DNA of 64,000 nt from Pomacea canaliculata. Its lineage: Eukaryota; Mollusca; Gastropoda; Architaenioglossa; Ampullariidae. The stretch's first letter is position 1. Each line of letters opens with the position of its first letter. The position numbers were made by a program, and so were the translations under genes. Of the stretch, positions 1 through 13,668 are shown piece after piece. A model generated the notes under the pieces. It worked only from the letters and a program-made list of their open reading frames with translations. It made no database searches and was not told where the DNA came from. The DNA lies in assembly GCF_003073045.1 (NCBI RefSeq), contig NC_037601.1:10031807-10095806 (forward strand), in the 5' to 3' direction.

Positions 1-3000
1 TGATTAATAAACACAGGTAGCTGCTAACTTGTGGTTCTAATGACAAAGATCACATTTCATGAAGGTTTGTGAGCAATATAGGGTATGATGGCTTTCCTAT
101 CTTAAATAAAATAAAACAATTTAGCAAGCAAACATAATTTTGAAAGCATAAACAAAGTGTCAGTTGAAAGAGTGCATAAGACATAAACATGTGCTCACAT
201 ATTTTACAGATCATTACAAATTCATGGAGACTAAAGTATAAATGTTTTATTATTTGTGACCTATCAAGGCCCTTTTTAAAAAAAAATCAAATTAGGGAAT
301 AATGAGTATTTTCTTATTTTTACAAAGCTTTTATTGCACCCAAATTTTCAAAAACTATATTAAGATCTGTCCCACATTCCTGGAAGTTTTGTGATCTTGG
401 CCATCTGGTTTTATCTCTGCCATTTCAGCATGATTGATTTTCTTGCAAACAGTGATGCCTTAATGTTTTGCAAACTGTTGTACATTTTCTAAAAGAAGTG
501 ACAATTGGTGTCATCACATCTAGAGGCAGTTTATTCTGACATTTTCATAAATTTGCAGAGGGCAGGGGACACGATGATTAGTCCTGCCCCTTTCTATTAT
601 TGACATACTTAAGCAGCTGCACTGTAGTCTTGCAATAATTAGTATGCTTTTGAGTACTGATTATGTCAGTCAGTTTAAACCTTTCCCAAATAAACCAGAA
701 CTACCATGTGAACTTGAAAATCTCAAGATTCCCATATAATGTGTACTTGTGCTTGTGTGGATGACAAGAGGCAGGATCTAAATTTCATAGGCAGACCTTT
801 TGTGGATACAGTGTTTTCAGGCCAGGAAAAAAGTGTAAGTTCTCAAAAATACAGAGGATACCACTGATGTTAAGATCTAATTGTTTATTTAGAGGAACTT
901 TTTTCACCAAGTGGGAAGCTGACAGACATGGAGTGGTGAATGTCGCTGTATTAATTGTTCGGCAGTAAGGATAGGTTTCTGTGAATAAGACCTATGATTA
1001 ACACACGATGGAGAAGTTGCTAATGGGGCCTTTCCTGAGAGGATTAACATAGTAGGTGATTGCCTGTAGGACCTTTCCCGAGGGTTACAATTGTTCTTCT
1101 TGATAGTTTCAGTCCTTGCTTTGTGTTTGTTATACCTTGTCTTTAGGCTGGTCGATATTCTTCTGTAATCTGAAAATTTATATTCATTGAAGACCTAGAA
1201 TTACATTTACTGATTGCTGTGGTGGTGTTCGCATTGATGGATGTGCCTGTCTTACTACGTGATGTAGTTGATATTGTCTGCATGCATAGACTGTCAGTCT
1301 ACAAAAGTCTTTTTTTCATTCTCTTTGCACTCAGTTTAAATGCCTACTTTAACATAGGGTGATGTCCCTAAAACTGAGAGTGACAGCTCTTGTCCTTGTG
1401 CTTAAGATTTTTTAATTATTAGCATTGGATCTGCGCCATCATTGTGATCTCACTAGTCTGCTCAGTTTTCAGTTTTACAGAATATTTCATTGTGGTATAC
1501 CAGAAGGAGCTCTGAACATGCAACATGCCCTATAGTACGCTGTTGACATTATCGTACCATGCTATAGCTGTTAAGTATCTGAAAACTGTTTCCAGGTGTA
1601 GAAAATTGGTACTGACACTCTAAGTGTTTAGCATTATGGTAAGCGATGATCGAAGACAGCAAAACATTAAAAAACATTCAAGACACTCTAGTAAATTAAC
1701 TAATCAAACCATTTTAAAAGGTTATTTATTTGTAACTTAAGTATTCAACAGAAAAAATACGCCAAAAGTAAGTATTTCACATAGGTTACAACAATCATCG
1801 GGTTGTGGCTTAAACCCATAATCATTTTTGCATACTTCCATTACAGCACCTAGTGAACGTGGATTTTATATATTTACATATTTAGGTAATCATAAAGTAA
1901 ATTGACTGGCATTATGCTCATATCATAATTAAACAAAAAGGAGTTATTTTGGGGGTTCACCTACAGGTAGCCAGTTTACCCAGCTCTGTAAAATTTCATG
2001 AATACAATCCCAGAGTATTAAAGCAATGTACCAGAGTTTTGTTAAAAATATACCGAGTACTGATGATATAGGAAAACGATACTTGTGTACAAAAGACTTA
2101 AGGCAAATCATCAGTGTTCCATCAGGTCAAGGATGTGTATAGGTGGATTGCTGTCTGTGTGCCAAGACCAATGCTTAGCCTCTTGTGATCCGCTGTTAGT
2201 CTCGGCAAACCGTAACAAAGAATGTGAATAAACCGGAAGCTTTCTTGTATCATGCCCCGTTTTAGCAGTTAACTGGAAGAAAATCGTCTGCCAGCAGTCC
2301 AGGGATATTAGTTCGTGATCAGATCCTAAATTATGCTTCAACATGCATTATCACAGCAATACTGAAAATGGGAAGAACAGTCAGCAGCTACATATGTGTT
2401 TCATCTGCTTTAACTCCCTGAAAATTTCATATTACATTAACTTACTGAAAAACACAGATCTTTGCATCCAAACAGACTGAAAATGTCACAATATTGCCAG
2501 GAATTATGTTCATACCTACATAGACAATGAAGGCACAAGTTGTATGGCATATAGGCATTACAAAACAATATACTGATCGTTTATCAAAGTTGCCAGGGCC
2601 CTGTTAGTGTTACAACGTCAATAAATATATCAGAAATGTTATATCAAGCTTATCAAGAATATAAATTGCATCATTTGCAACAAAGAAATATGTTAACAAA
2701 AAAACCAGCATTAAGGGTAAACCATGCCAAAGAAAACAGTAAACAAGTCAACACCTTGAATGAGAGTGGGTACGCATCATTTGCAGATACTTTATATATA
2801 TATCCATTAGAAATTCAGGTACTCTTATATGTGAGGTGCATAGCTATGCTATGGTTTATAATTATGCGTAGTGAAGGCAGTCAACGTAAAACCGTGATGT
2901 GCAATGTATAAGCATGTTTCTCTACACATTGCTTTTGAGGTCTAAAATGGATACTTTCAATACAGCACATCATGCAATCATGCATCATAGTATTTTAGAT

Positions 3001-3777
3001 CCAGATTTATGCATGTACATGTGAAATTTGTGCTTTAGTTTTAACTTAATTTCTTTTTGAGGAAGAAGCAACAGGCTTGTGAAAATATACTTTGAATTTC
3101 AAAGACACATGCAATGTTTCTTGCATCATCAACAATAGCTACCATCAGCAGTTTGTTCCAAATATGTACATGAAATTAAAATTTTAAAGAAATAGAGAAT
3201 AGCAGTGAACACCATTTTTGACAGTGGCAAAAAAGTTCATCCATGTGACACTTTTTCCTGTAAAATTTCCAATTCTAGATGTCTTGCATAAAAAATAAAA
3301 CTAGATCCTGTATAAGCTGTAACATATAAAAATGATTACACAAGATCTCTCGATATAAAATCCTAAACATCCAAATTGCAGAGCACACAGGAGATCCTAT
3401 CATAAACTCATTTTCTTTTGGATATTTGTGGTTCTTGACATGCACTATATAAATATTATGCAAATTTTGCATAGATAAGAAAACTTTACAGAAATATGAT
3501 TAAAACATCCTCGCAGTTTAAAAGAAACTGTTCAAGAAAACCTTTGTGCGCATTTACACACATGCAAATGCAAGCATATATGAATGCATGCACATATTTT
3601 ATTACAAAAATAGTTTAAATTTTTGATAGAACATGATGAGAAGAGAAATCCTCAACAAAAGTCAGACAGACGATCTTAACACATTATCTGCCACTAAAGA
3701 TAACTACACACCAAACATAATAGCCCAGTATGATATCCTAGCAGGCAGGCAAATATGACCATCACATCATGATCTCT
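1..3777. other. AT-rich flank or 3'UTR of the glucosyltransferase gene
   Basis: I recognise no coding exon, RNA gene or transposon here. The stretch lies downstream of the POGLUT2/3-like stop codon on the minus strand, so part of it is likely 3'UTR. The nearest minus-strand AATAAA signal reads as TTTATT on the plus strand at 3598-3603, about 175 nt past the stop. Further candidates lie near 1725 and 246. I cannot tell which is used. Short open frames at 2111-2344 and 2636-2911 show no recognisable domain. Confidence 0.5.
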
Positions 3778-6700
3778 TCAAAGTTCCTGTTTTGCATCTT
3801 TTCCTTGCAGCTTAAAATACTGGTCCTGAAACCCAAACCATATAGCAAAAATAGAAAGATTTGTAAGTAGGATTTCAAGAGACAGTGTGTGGCTGCATCC
3901 ATATTAAGAATAAGCACATATTTTTTCTTAAAATAAGGAAAAACTTTTTTTGGAGGTATGCACCATGTATTCAGACAGTGGCAAGTATTCAATGCAGACA
4001 AGGTGAGAAAGGTCTGTGTGTACTGGTAGCACTTGACAAGAGACCTAGATGAGATTACTGATGAAAAAATATTTTAAAAAGTGGGCAAAATATTTAGAAA
4101 CCAAAGTCTTCACTTACTGGCTACTATTATTAGCAATTACTCGAGAGTTTAGAACTTGTGCACACAATCTGCAGAGCAATCCACTCTGAATATTATTCAC
4201 AACTGAGTACACATATCTGTGCCATCAACTTGCTTCTGTTTCCTCAGTAGTGAAATATTTAGTACCCATGAAGTTTTCTGAAGCATGTACCATGCTCAGG
4301 TGACAGTTGCTAAACCCTGAAGCTTTGGGAATGAACCAATCTCTTTAGACACCAATGAACTCATAGTATTAGACCGTTTTCTTGGGAAGTTTGAACAAGC
4401 TGTTCTTTTATCTCCTCCCTTTCCCCCAGTGGCCCTGAACTCACTTCATCACAGTGCTAAGTGTGCATACATAATTTGATCACTACTTACCTGTACAGAT
4501 CTATCACACACACACTGAGATTCTAGACTATGAGTTGGCTGCTCTATGTGCTCAAAGCCCTCTGTTCCCTGTGGTTTATGTTTCAATCGTTGTGAAAGTG
4601 CCTGAAACACAAAGCAGTTTGTGTACCTTTATTACTAAAATCCTTTGTTAGTAATGATATCCATCTTATAAATAAGCAGTGTGCCAATATGTTCGTGTGT
4701 GTGGTACCTTAATTTTGATTCAGATCCCTTCCATTTGTTGTATCCTAAGCAAATCTGACAGGAATACTAATTGTTTTTCTATAGGAAAGTTCTGTGCTTA
4801 GTGTAATTTTTTCTGGAGCATCTTTATTTTAATGTTTATTTTAGTTGTTATAAGACATTATTAGTAGCTAAAAAAAATTTCTTTTAATTTATTAAGAGTA
4901 AATTTTTGCAATTATGCAGTTTCCTAGGAGAGCACTGAGTGATTACAGCCTGTCAGTCAAAGTGGATGTCAATGGATCAATACCAGGTACTGTTGCTAGT
5001 TATATGTATAATTTCAATTTTGGGAGGTACACAACAGAAAGAAAATTTATATTCAACCAGGTTATGATAATTTGATGGGAAGTTCTGCAAATGAGAGCTT
5101 GGATAAGTGTCACATATTTTATGCTACAAAATGCAATCAGAACAGATTAAAAACAGTTTTAAAAAAAGCAGTAGAGGATAACTGAGTATGTGACTTTTCT
5201 TATCAGAATGTAATGGGACTGCAAAATGTTTAGGCAGGATTTAGGTAGGCTCTCTTTTGATGATTACGCGAGTTTAAAATGGAAGCTCTCTGACAACTTG
5301 CTTTGAGGCAGAAAATAGCAGTGAATTACTTTCTCACCTCCAACACCTTAGCATGGTAACAGAAAACCTCTGGAGGCATAAGATTTTCTCGAGCAAATTC
5401 TTGAGCATTTATGGCAATCTGGCGAGCCTGCACAAGGAGATGACAGCATCTGAAGAAAGTAGACTAGACTGTCACACAGCAATATGAAGAAATATAACTA
5501 CCTGAACTACAAGTTAACAAAGTTCATGACTGATCCCAATTCACTCATCAAATGATGTGTGGCAATTCTGAGGAAGTTATATCACTAAACAGTCAAACTC
5601 TCTTCTACACTGCCAGAAGTCAGAAAGAAGGGAGGAGAATTCATGCTGCCTTCCCTTAGTGCTGTAATGTGTTTACAAAAAACCCTCACCGACCTCTCTA
5701 TCATGACTTTGTGCCCACTTTATTTTCTGCAGAAGATCACTGAGGTCTCTTTTGAATGGAATATAGTGTTTCCATGGCAGCAAGCGTTTGTAAAAGTGCT
5801 CATAGTACTCAGACTCCTGCTTGAGAACAACAGAATCCCCAGCAATCAAGTATGGGAATCTATAAGCTGCAACTGTGCCATCGATGTTAATCTGATACTT
5901 GCTCTGCAACACAAACAGTAAACACAGGGTTCAGTATGTTAAGCAGCTTGTCTACAAAGGGGATACTGACAAATTCCATGAATGTTAAGTACCAATTTTC
6001 AGTTTGTTACTTATGTCCTGTCTTCTCCCCCTTGACATTTTGAATGGCTGCTTTTCTTCACCCACCCTAAATCCACTGTCTACTTCTCACCAGTCAAGTC
6101 TGTTTGTTTCTGCTGAAACCACCGCCATCTCAGTCCACTCAACTTCAAAGCCTTTGTATTCTAGCCTTTTGACAACTCATTCTTTCCCTGTCACATAAGC
6201 TTTTCATTTCTTCAAACTCTGAACTTACCATACATTTCTTTTTTCACTCTGCAAGAATTATGCAAAAGTTACAGTAAGGAAATTTCCCCTTTCCTGACAT
6301 TTTACAGACTTTTGGATTGCCTTCTGTAAACTGTTTTCTGGACTTTCTTTGCTTTTCCTGTTCTACCTCCCCCACCAGTATACCTTGCTAGCCAAGGTCT
6401 CCATGAACGTTTCAGCTTAATCAAAATCAACTACAAAACTAGTGGCTATCAAAAGTTTTCATGATTTAAAAATTAAAATTATTTAAAGGCACACAGGCTA
6501 TGTAAATTTACAAAGAATAATAGAAACTAGATGTATGGGTTTTGAATAGTTATAAAAATAGAAAATTATTGTGTGCACACATTCATGAATGCATACAGAT
6601 AAATCTTTAAATCTGTATGCACTATGCACACAACATGCCTATAAAAACTACACAAATCATGAAGGTGAAGCCAGACATTTCATCTGGCAACAAAAAGCAA

Positions 6701-9700
6701 TGAGTGGTTTAGCCTGATCATAATTCCAATTAAAATGATACACAGATCAGCTTAGCATACATTTCTGATTTAATAACTCATTTGCCAATCTGTTTTCCGC
6801 TAAGCCAGATATGTCTCAAAACAGATTACATACCCTACAAGAAGCACTGCACTTTGACCACTATAGGCATGTCTCTCACATTCTTTTCTTAGACTATAAC
6901 ATTTCTTGCCACTGTAGTAAATCCGCTTAAAATGCCGTGCAAAGGCATGAATTCTTCATCATCATCATCATTCCTTGTTACTCCTCGAGGAGCATAGGGC
7001 CGCAACAACACCTCGCCAGCGAACCCGGTTTTAGGCAGCCCCCCTCAGTTGGGCCCATGTGGTTCCGGCAGCATGAATTCTTACCTTGCTTTTATCAATG
7101 CAGTCTTTATCTAAAACGCAGAGAGAAGTACCTTAATTTACAACCCACCACAAACACAAATCTACCTTGAAAAAGTCAAAGAACGACACAGGTTTGACAA
7201 TTTGTCCATATTTGTTTTCATCCTTAGGGAAAAAGAACATGTTGGTCAGGGCAGCATCAATCATGTCTGGATGTTTCCTACTCATTTCCACCAGTTGCAG
7301 CCGCTCTCGACAACTGTCACGACCTCGCCAAAAGGCAACGTTTGATTTGTTTTCCCATGTGGGGCCTGTGTTAGCTTGTACTGACAGCATATCCAGGGAC
7401 ACTCTGAAAAAGAGACACCACCACAGTTTAAAATGACAGAAAAAAAGAAAAATACACAGCTAGAGCTTGCTGTGTGGTAGATTACTTAAAGGACATGGAA
7501 GAAGGTGTACTGAAGTTCAACCTTATACAGCAAAATCACACAGACAAATAAAATACGATTAAATGAAAATAAAGTCTTAACACTGTTACCAAAGTAAACA
7601 CAAATTTTTATCTACAGACCATGTGCCTTCAATATAAATAACATTTAGCCCAGATTATTGCCTGACACTTTATAGAAAGCAGCCATTAACAGCTAACAGT
7701 GAATTAACTGAACCAACCAAATCTTCAGTTTCACAGAACTTCTTAAATCAAGCACTTTCTAAAAACATGCAATAAACTTGAAACCTAAACATTTCGTGAC
7801 ACTTATCAGTACACTACATCTAAAACAGAGAAACACAAAGTATCATCCACAAGAATTAACTCTTCACACTACAGATGTCTAACTCAGAAACCAAGTGTAC
7901 TCTGTTTGTCAACTATATGAATTTTGACTAGATTGTAAAAATTTAAAACTGTTCATAGTCTTAAATGATTTTAAAAATACCACAATTAAAATTTATTGCA
8001 TATTGACAACAATTACAAACAATCAATTTTTTTATGCATGAGACAAAAACAGATTACTATGATGTTTTAGAATGAGAATACCTCCCCAGCATTTCCAGCG
8101 TGGCTTCTGTAATGTCATATGTTGGCAAAACAATGTCATAAGTGGAGTCTGAGCCACACCATGAAAGAATAGGTACTCCTCCATCTTTTGGATGACGTGT
8201 TTCCAAAGGCCAGTCACCTAAGTTGACAAAAAACTCCACATCTGCCAGCTTCACCTAGTTGATGAAAAAAAAAAAAAAAACCATTAAAAATATTGATATA
8301 CTAAGTCAGTAAGAAATAAGAAAAACCGCAGACTATTGTCTGCTTTAATTTTTCTGTTCACCTTCTAAAACACATATAAGCACAAGATAGATATCTATAA
8401 CAAGTGAGATGAGAACAAGGGTTGTTGTATTTGAGTGTCAATGTACCTTTACCAATATACATCACGACATGTAGATGCAAGAGACTATAAGGAAAGATAT
8501 AATGCAGCATGCTTTTTTTTTACTGCTGAAATCTCAAATTTCAAGCTACCAGCAGGCCAGAAAACTGCACAATGCTAACCTTTCGCACCAATGAGAGAAG
8601 AATAGCATCCACAAATATCTTGAAATCTATTATGGTCCCATAGGTTTTCCGATATACCTGTAGAGGGATAGCAGAATGAAGATACTAAAAAGAAAATAAT
8701 GAGTGTATACATAATAACGTTATAATTAAATGCCACCAAGCACATATGCATGCAAGCACACATATAACTCATAAAAAATAATATAGTTTAATAAGTTTAA
8801 ATTTGTAGTCTGTTTCATAACTAATTTGTTTGTTAAAGAGTAGCAGCACATTATCATTAGAAACAAATAATAATAATCATGGTGAAAGCTTTTATAGTGT
8901 GGTATCCAAGCCAAAGCCAGGCTCTTCACGCATTACAAGCACAAACACACAAGACAAAATTCCTGTGGCTCTGTAGTTACTGGGAATGTCAGGTTGTTCT
9001 TCTGCAGGATGCAGGATGACATTCACAGATCAAGATGTCAATGAGACAGAGCTACAGTCACTGGACTGGAGCAGAATAGATTAATAATCAAACTCCTAAA
9101 CCAAATCATTAAGAGATGATCCCAAAGCAGAAATTGCAGTACAATTTTGACTTCTACTAGTCATTATCATTTGCAGATGATTATGATTAGTGTCATCTGC
9201 CATGTTTTCTTTTGACAAACTGCTAACACTCTTGTCTGTGTGTTCATTCTATCATTCCTTGATTAGTGTAATTCCACAATATCAGTGAATAAAAGTAAAT
9301 TAGGAAACTATCAAAAGATAGGACTGTACTTCACGATCAATAAGATACCCCAAAATATCTCTGCTGCTTGGCCACAAATTTAAGCAAAAGAATTTAAAAC
9401 CTTTCTTTTCCAACCTGTCCTGACAGTGACAGCTTCTCCCTTTTCTTTTTTTTTTCACCTTCAACTGCTGTTCTTGTTTGAATGTTTCAATGACTTATTA
9501 GAAGGAGAGAAGTGTTCAGGAGAGTTTGTTTTCTTTTTATAAATGCCATGAGCTCCCCCATTAGTGGGAGGTATGTGTATGGAGATATTTATTATGACTA
9601 TGTCTTGATTAGACTCATTCCACTATAAGAGAGGGTTAAACATTATACCTATTACCACAAAGAAAACTTCATAGATCTTATATTCACCCTACAGATCCAA

Positions 9701-12608
9701 ACCCTAACACGAGAACTGGAAACTCCCAAAAGAGCCTTATACAGCTGAAGTATAAAGTAGCAATGCACAACTACAAATTTCATCCGCATCTTGTGTTTCC
9801 TGGGTGAAATGCAAGGCTTTTGTCACCTTATTATTGATGATCTTGTAATGGCATAAGCTATGTCGCCCCTGGTCACTAAAGCGTGTCACAATCTCTTGAG
9901 CCACAACATCCATGTCAATGTTGGAAAATGGAGATAGGTCATCTTCAATCTGCTGATAATGGTCTGGACATTCCAGCTGTTCATACCAAAAAGACAGGCT
10001 GGGACAGGGGCAGTAGCACTGTTCCTGGTAGATGGTTCCTGGACACCAAAGTACAAAATACACAATACACTATCACTATTGATTCTCACATTATTGTCTT
10101 GAGCTATTCCTCTCCATCATCTTTAATCTCTAGATTAGCAAATGAAGCTGACTGGACAAGCTAATCATCCTACACGCAGTAACCTTTTGGGCAATAGTTC
10201 TTTTTCCATCTTTAGATAGAATGCTTGCCTATGCAAAACCAAACCTGTTAAACATTATTACATTTCAATATTGACAGGAGCACTTTCTTCATGGTTAGAA
10301 ATTCAGAAGAAAATAGTAAAGCTAATGTAAACCTTCTCAAACTACTCTACAATAATAAATTGGACAGATGCAAAATTATTCAATCAGAATTTAGATTTAT
10401 GTACACTTCCCTTAAAAAAAATATTATTTCAATCCTTTCACACAGCTTGTTTAAAGAACCAACAAATTAGAAATCCTGATAACTGAATTTAATGCATAGT
10501 AATTCCCCAAACTTGGGAAATTAAATGCCTTTTGCATACGAGATACAAGCCTTCATATAATGGCATTTATGGAAAGATGTCAAATTTATGTCATTATTGA
10601 AAATTTTTAGTTTATCAAGGATACCTATAATGGTAAACCTGAGAGAGTACCTATTAAGGTATATCAAGAATGGATGGTGCGTTCTGTCGCTCTACTTCTT
10701 AAAGCTTTAGTAGTTAAAGGACAAGCATGTTTAAGTCAAGTAATAGCAGTAGTATATTATGCAAATCAAACATTTCTCTTGTTTGCTTGGTGTTAAAGAT
10801 TAAGAAAATTTAAGAGCAAGAAAATAGTTTCAAGCAGAAGCGCCTATGAGCACCAGAAATGTTAAGCCTTCATGTCAAGAAAACCTGTTAACCATTAAAT
10901 ATTGTGTGCCGGACCTGAGGCTTTCATTTTTCCTCTGACTTTTACTCGCATTAGTAACTAAAAATGAACAGTACATGTCTTTCATTTTGGGCACAGCTCA
11001 GATGTGTTACCTTTTAAAGTTATACCTTACTAACCAAATGCATTAAAAATGTGAAACTCTTTCTAATATGAAAGGCTCTTCACAAGAATCATTTCATGCC
11101 TGGACAATAAGGACGTAAATGAATCACTGATTAAAAGGTTTATTGTTTTATGCTGCACTTAGTTTATTCCTTGTTACTTCTCGAGGAGCATAGGGCTGCA
11201 ACAACACCTCACTGATTGAAAAGTTTTATTGTTTTATGCTGCACATCATCTCATAATTAAAACATGCTGCAGACGTATATATATATATGTGTGTGTTTGT
11301 GTGTGCATGTGCAAAAATGTGTCCAAGGATACATGAGCAAGGAAGAAACATGCTGAAACCAAGGTCATCCCAGGAAATAGAGCAAGCATGTGTCAGTGTG
11401 AAGCAAAAGGCATTGTTGCATGGCATGTAGTAGTTGTGGATCCTAGGTAATACCAAAGTGCTGTCTAGGATAAATAAAATGTTATCTTACTTTCTTTTTA
11501 CCTGAAGCATCTTGTTCAGATGCAGTCAAATAATGAGGATCTAGAGATGTATCAAAAAAAGCATTCACTTTATTTACACATCTCAATTAAAAATGCTTTA
11601 TTTTAAATAAAGTGCACAAAAGCACTTTTTTATCATGCTTTCTTAGCTGAAAACTTTGAGATTCTTTATACCTGGTAAGTGATATGGTGATTTTCCCACT
11701 GCTTGTCCATTGTACCAAATGTGGATATCTGTATCTAGTGAAGAAGCGTAACTTCTTAGCCTGACAATATAAACACCATCATGGCGGTCCAGAACATCCA
11801 CACGCATGCGAACTCTCTCCTGGTCATCACGTTGATGTATGCTGACTTTGAAAGGATTTTCTCCAATTGATTCTGTGATGCTGAAAGATGTACACAGCCA
11901 ATTCTAAATGCTTTAAAGAGTGTGTTTCTGGCATCTGTTGCATATAATAATGCTGATTTTTAAATTCTTTGAAAAGAAAATATATTCTAATACAAAATGT
12001 TTGATGACAAGGACGTTTTGCATACTCCATAAATCTCACATGCGTTTTGGGCTGATATTGGCAGTGGAATGTGGCTGTGCGTTCGGGTGGGTGCCCATGT
12101 GTATTTCCTTTTCTTTCTTTCTCACACCTACAAGTATGAGAACCTCTGAGTGTGGGTAAAGGATAATGGGGGAATTTACAATTACATTTGTGATGAATTA
12201 TTATAAATTATTATATGTCAGGCTCACAATAAAACTCTCGCTGCAATTACAGTGCGTATTTGTGTCTTGAATTTAAAGTTGACGATTTTAGTTTTTGCTA
12301 ATATAAGTGATCAGTTATGTTATTAACTAAACTGTACGATAGAATCACTTCATTTTTCAATTCCTTCATTGCATGCTGTAACACAAGCTGGTGCTATATA
12401 CTTACTTATTTCCTGACGTGTCAACTATTTGAATGTAGAAGTAGCGAACAGGTAGATTGACATGTACTTTCAGTCCAGGTCCCCAAACAAGGCATCTCTT
12501 GGGGTCGATCTGTGCTGTCTCAGCAAATGGCAAGAGTAGAGCATAGCAGACGACACAAACTGTTGCAAAAAAGTTTTCGCTGAAGACGAGCAAAAGATTA
12601 ACGCGCAT
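3778..12608 (-). CDS. POGLUT2/3-like (KDELC): Protein O-glucosyltransferase 2/3 (KDEL motif-containing, CAP10 family), complete
   Basis: ER-lumen enzyme. Vertebrate POGLUT2 and POGLUT3 transfer glucose from UDP-glucose to serine on EGF repeats of Notch and fibrillin. Ten coding exons, read high to low: 12608-12406, 11880-11672, 10038-9827, 8657-8580, 8254-8082, 7403-7166, 5903-5694, 5427-5338, 4601-4491, 3825-3778; total 1572 nt, 523 aa, all phases close. Human relatives are about 500 aa. Residues 1-32 look like a signal peptide. About 38-140 is the filamin-like domain ([35 protein letters not shown]). About 170-470 is the CAP10 domain, with [32 protein letters not shown] (about 317-322) and [21 protein letters not shown] in exon 9 aligns with the PCTCHR of the human tail. 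The last four residues are KQEL, a variant KDEL retrieval signal. Donors after exon 3 (GTGACA) and exon 7 (GTCGGT) are weak but needed for frame. I cannot separate POGLUT2 from POGLUT3; the gene may predate their split. Confidence 0.95.
6957..7070 (-). repeat. 5'-truncated SINE (palindromic-tail family), largest copy, with 12-bp target duplication
   Basis: A 114-bp insertion in intron 6 of the glucosyltransferase gene. It is flanked by the exact direct repeat GCATGAATTCTT at 6945-6956 and 7071-7082, as target-primed retroposition leaves. Read on the minus strand it carries a tRNA B-box-like GGGTTCG, then GTGTTGTTGCGGCCCTATG, the palindrome CTCCTCGAGGAG, GTAACAAGGAAT, and a short (ATG)n tail. 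It is the longest of five copies in the window, so it shows most of the element. The SINE assignment follows from tail, flanks and dispersed copies. I do not name a published family. Confidence 0.75.
11159..11209 (-). repeat. Truncated palindromic-tail SINE inside a 34-bp direct repeat
   Basis: About 51 bp in intron 2 of the glucosyltransferase gene hold the same tail (ATTCCTTGTTACTTCTCGAG on the plus strand). It is flanked by a long imperfect direct repeat, 11125-11158 and 11210-11244, which starts CACTGATT and ends TTTATGCTGCAC. The repeat is longer than a usual SINE target duplication, so either the target site was wide or an earlier local duplication was involved. Confidence 0.65.
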
Positions 12609-13668
12609 GGTGGGTTTCTTTTGCAGAGGGTCTTAAATCGAAAATTTATTTGATCCAAACTAATAGCATAAGTTAGGGCGAAAAATCTAAAGACTGAGAG
12701 AAAACAAGTTCTGTAACTACCAATCGCTACACACCGCTGTTGTACTGTCGTGACCTACATTTCTGTACTGCTGCTGTTCCATTAACGAATACTTCTTTTA
12801 GAGACAAAGTGTCTTAAAAATACACAAATTAAAATCTGTTATTTAATTATAAAACCACAATTAACTATTTTTCTTTGTTTAAAATGCACTATTTAGACAG
12901 AAAATTTAATGCTTTTAAATGCTGCAGAATTACAACCAACTTTATCGACACTACATGCAAAGAATGGAATAGCTGAACATGCGCAAAAGAGTTCATTCTC
13001 GCAGTTTACCGTTCCGGTAACGCCATTATCGTTCTCGAGACACGACGTGATTTCATGTAAAAATTCGAGTTTAGGAGCGCCAAGAGGGATACTTCGTAAT
13101 TAAGAAGTAAGTTTTATTCATTTAGACACGATTAAACTTCTGGAGGTCGATTTAATATGACAAATTTTCTTTCTGTTAAGAAAATGGGCTCTGATCATAG
13201 AGCATGTCAGTTTTGCTAATTTGAGTGCGCTGTTTTCTTCGCGGAGGCTATGTTCCGAAACTGGAAAATTTCGTCTGCTAGAAACAAGTGTGCATTTGTT
13301 TGGATGATAATGAAATTTACAGATTAAATATAATTTACTTGTCTGGTTCTTTGAACTATGACAAAAGTATTAAAAGCATCGACGGAGTAAGACTATTACT
13401 CCAGTATTCCATGTTTCTTGCAATGCTTCTTTTCAATTGCAAAACAAGTGGTATATAACATCACTATACGAGCTTGTAACAACGCTGAAGGATTATGGTT
13501 TAGGTTGTGTTTATTTCTTCCGCCCCCCCCCCCATATTATTTTAATGTTTAAGCATCAAACAGTGATCTCAAGTTGCAAATGCTGAAAGGTATCTCAATT
13601 AAACTAGTTGTAAAGAAAGAACCCGACTAAATAGAGACCGTACTCTATATTCATTTTATTATCTCAGA
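12609..13668. promoter_or_regulatory. Head-to-head intergenic interval, probable bidirectional promoter
   Basis: The start codons of the glucosyltransferase (minus) and BANP (plus) are about 1060 bp apart and divergent. The BANP ATG is preceded by ATCTCAG, an acceptor, so BANP has an upstream non-coding exon. A good donor (AAGAA then GTAAGT) follows 13106 and could end it. CATGCGCA at 12978-12985 resembles an NRF1 half site, common in CpG-type promoters. I see no TATA box. Shared control is an inference from geometry. Confidence 0.5.
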
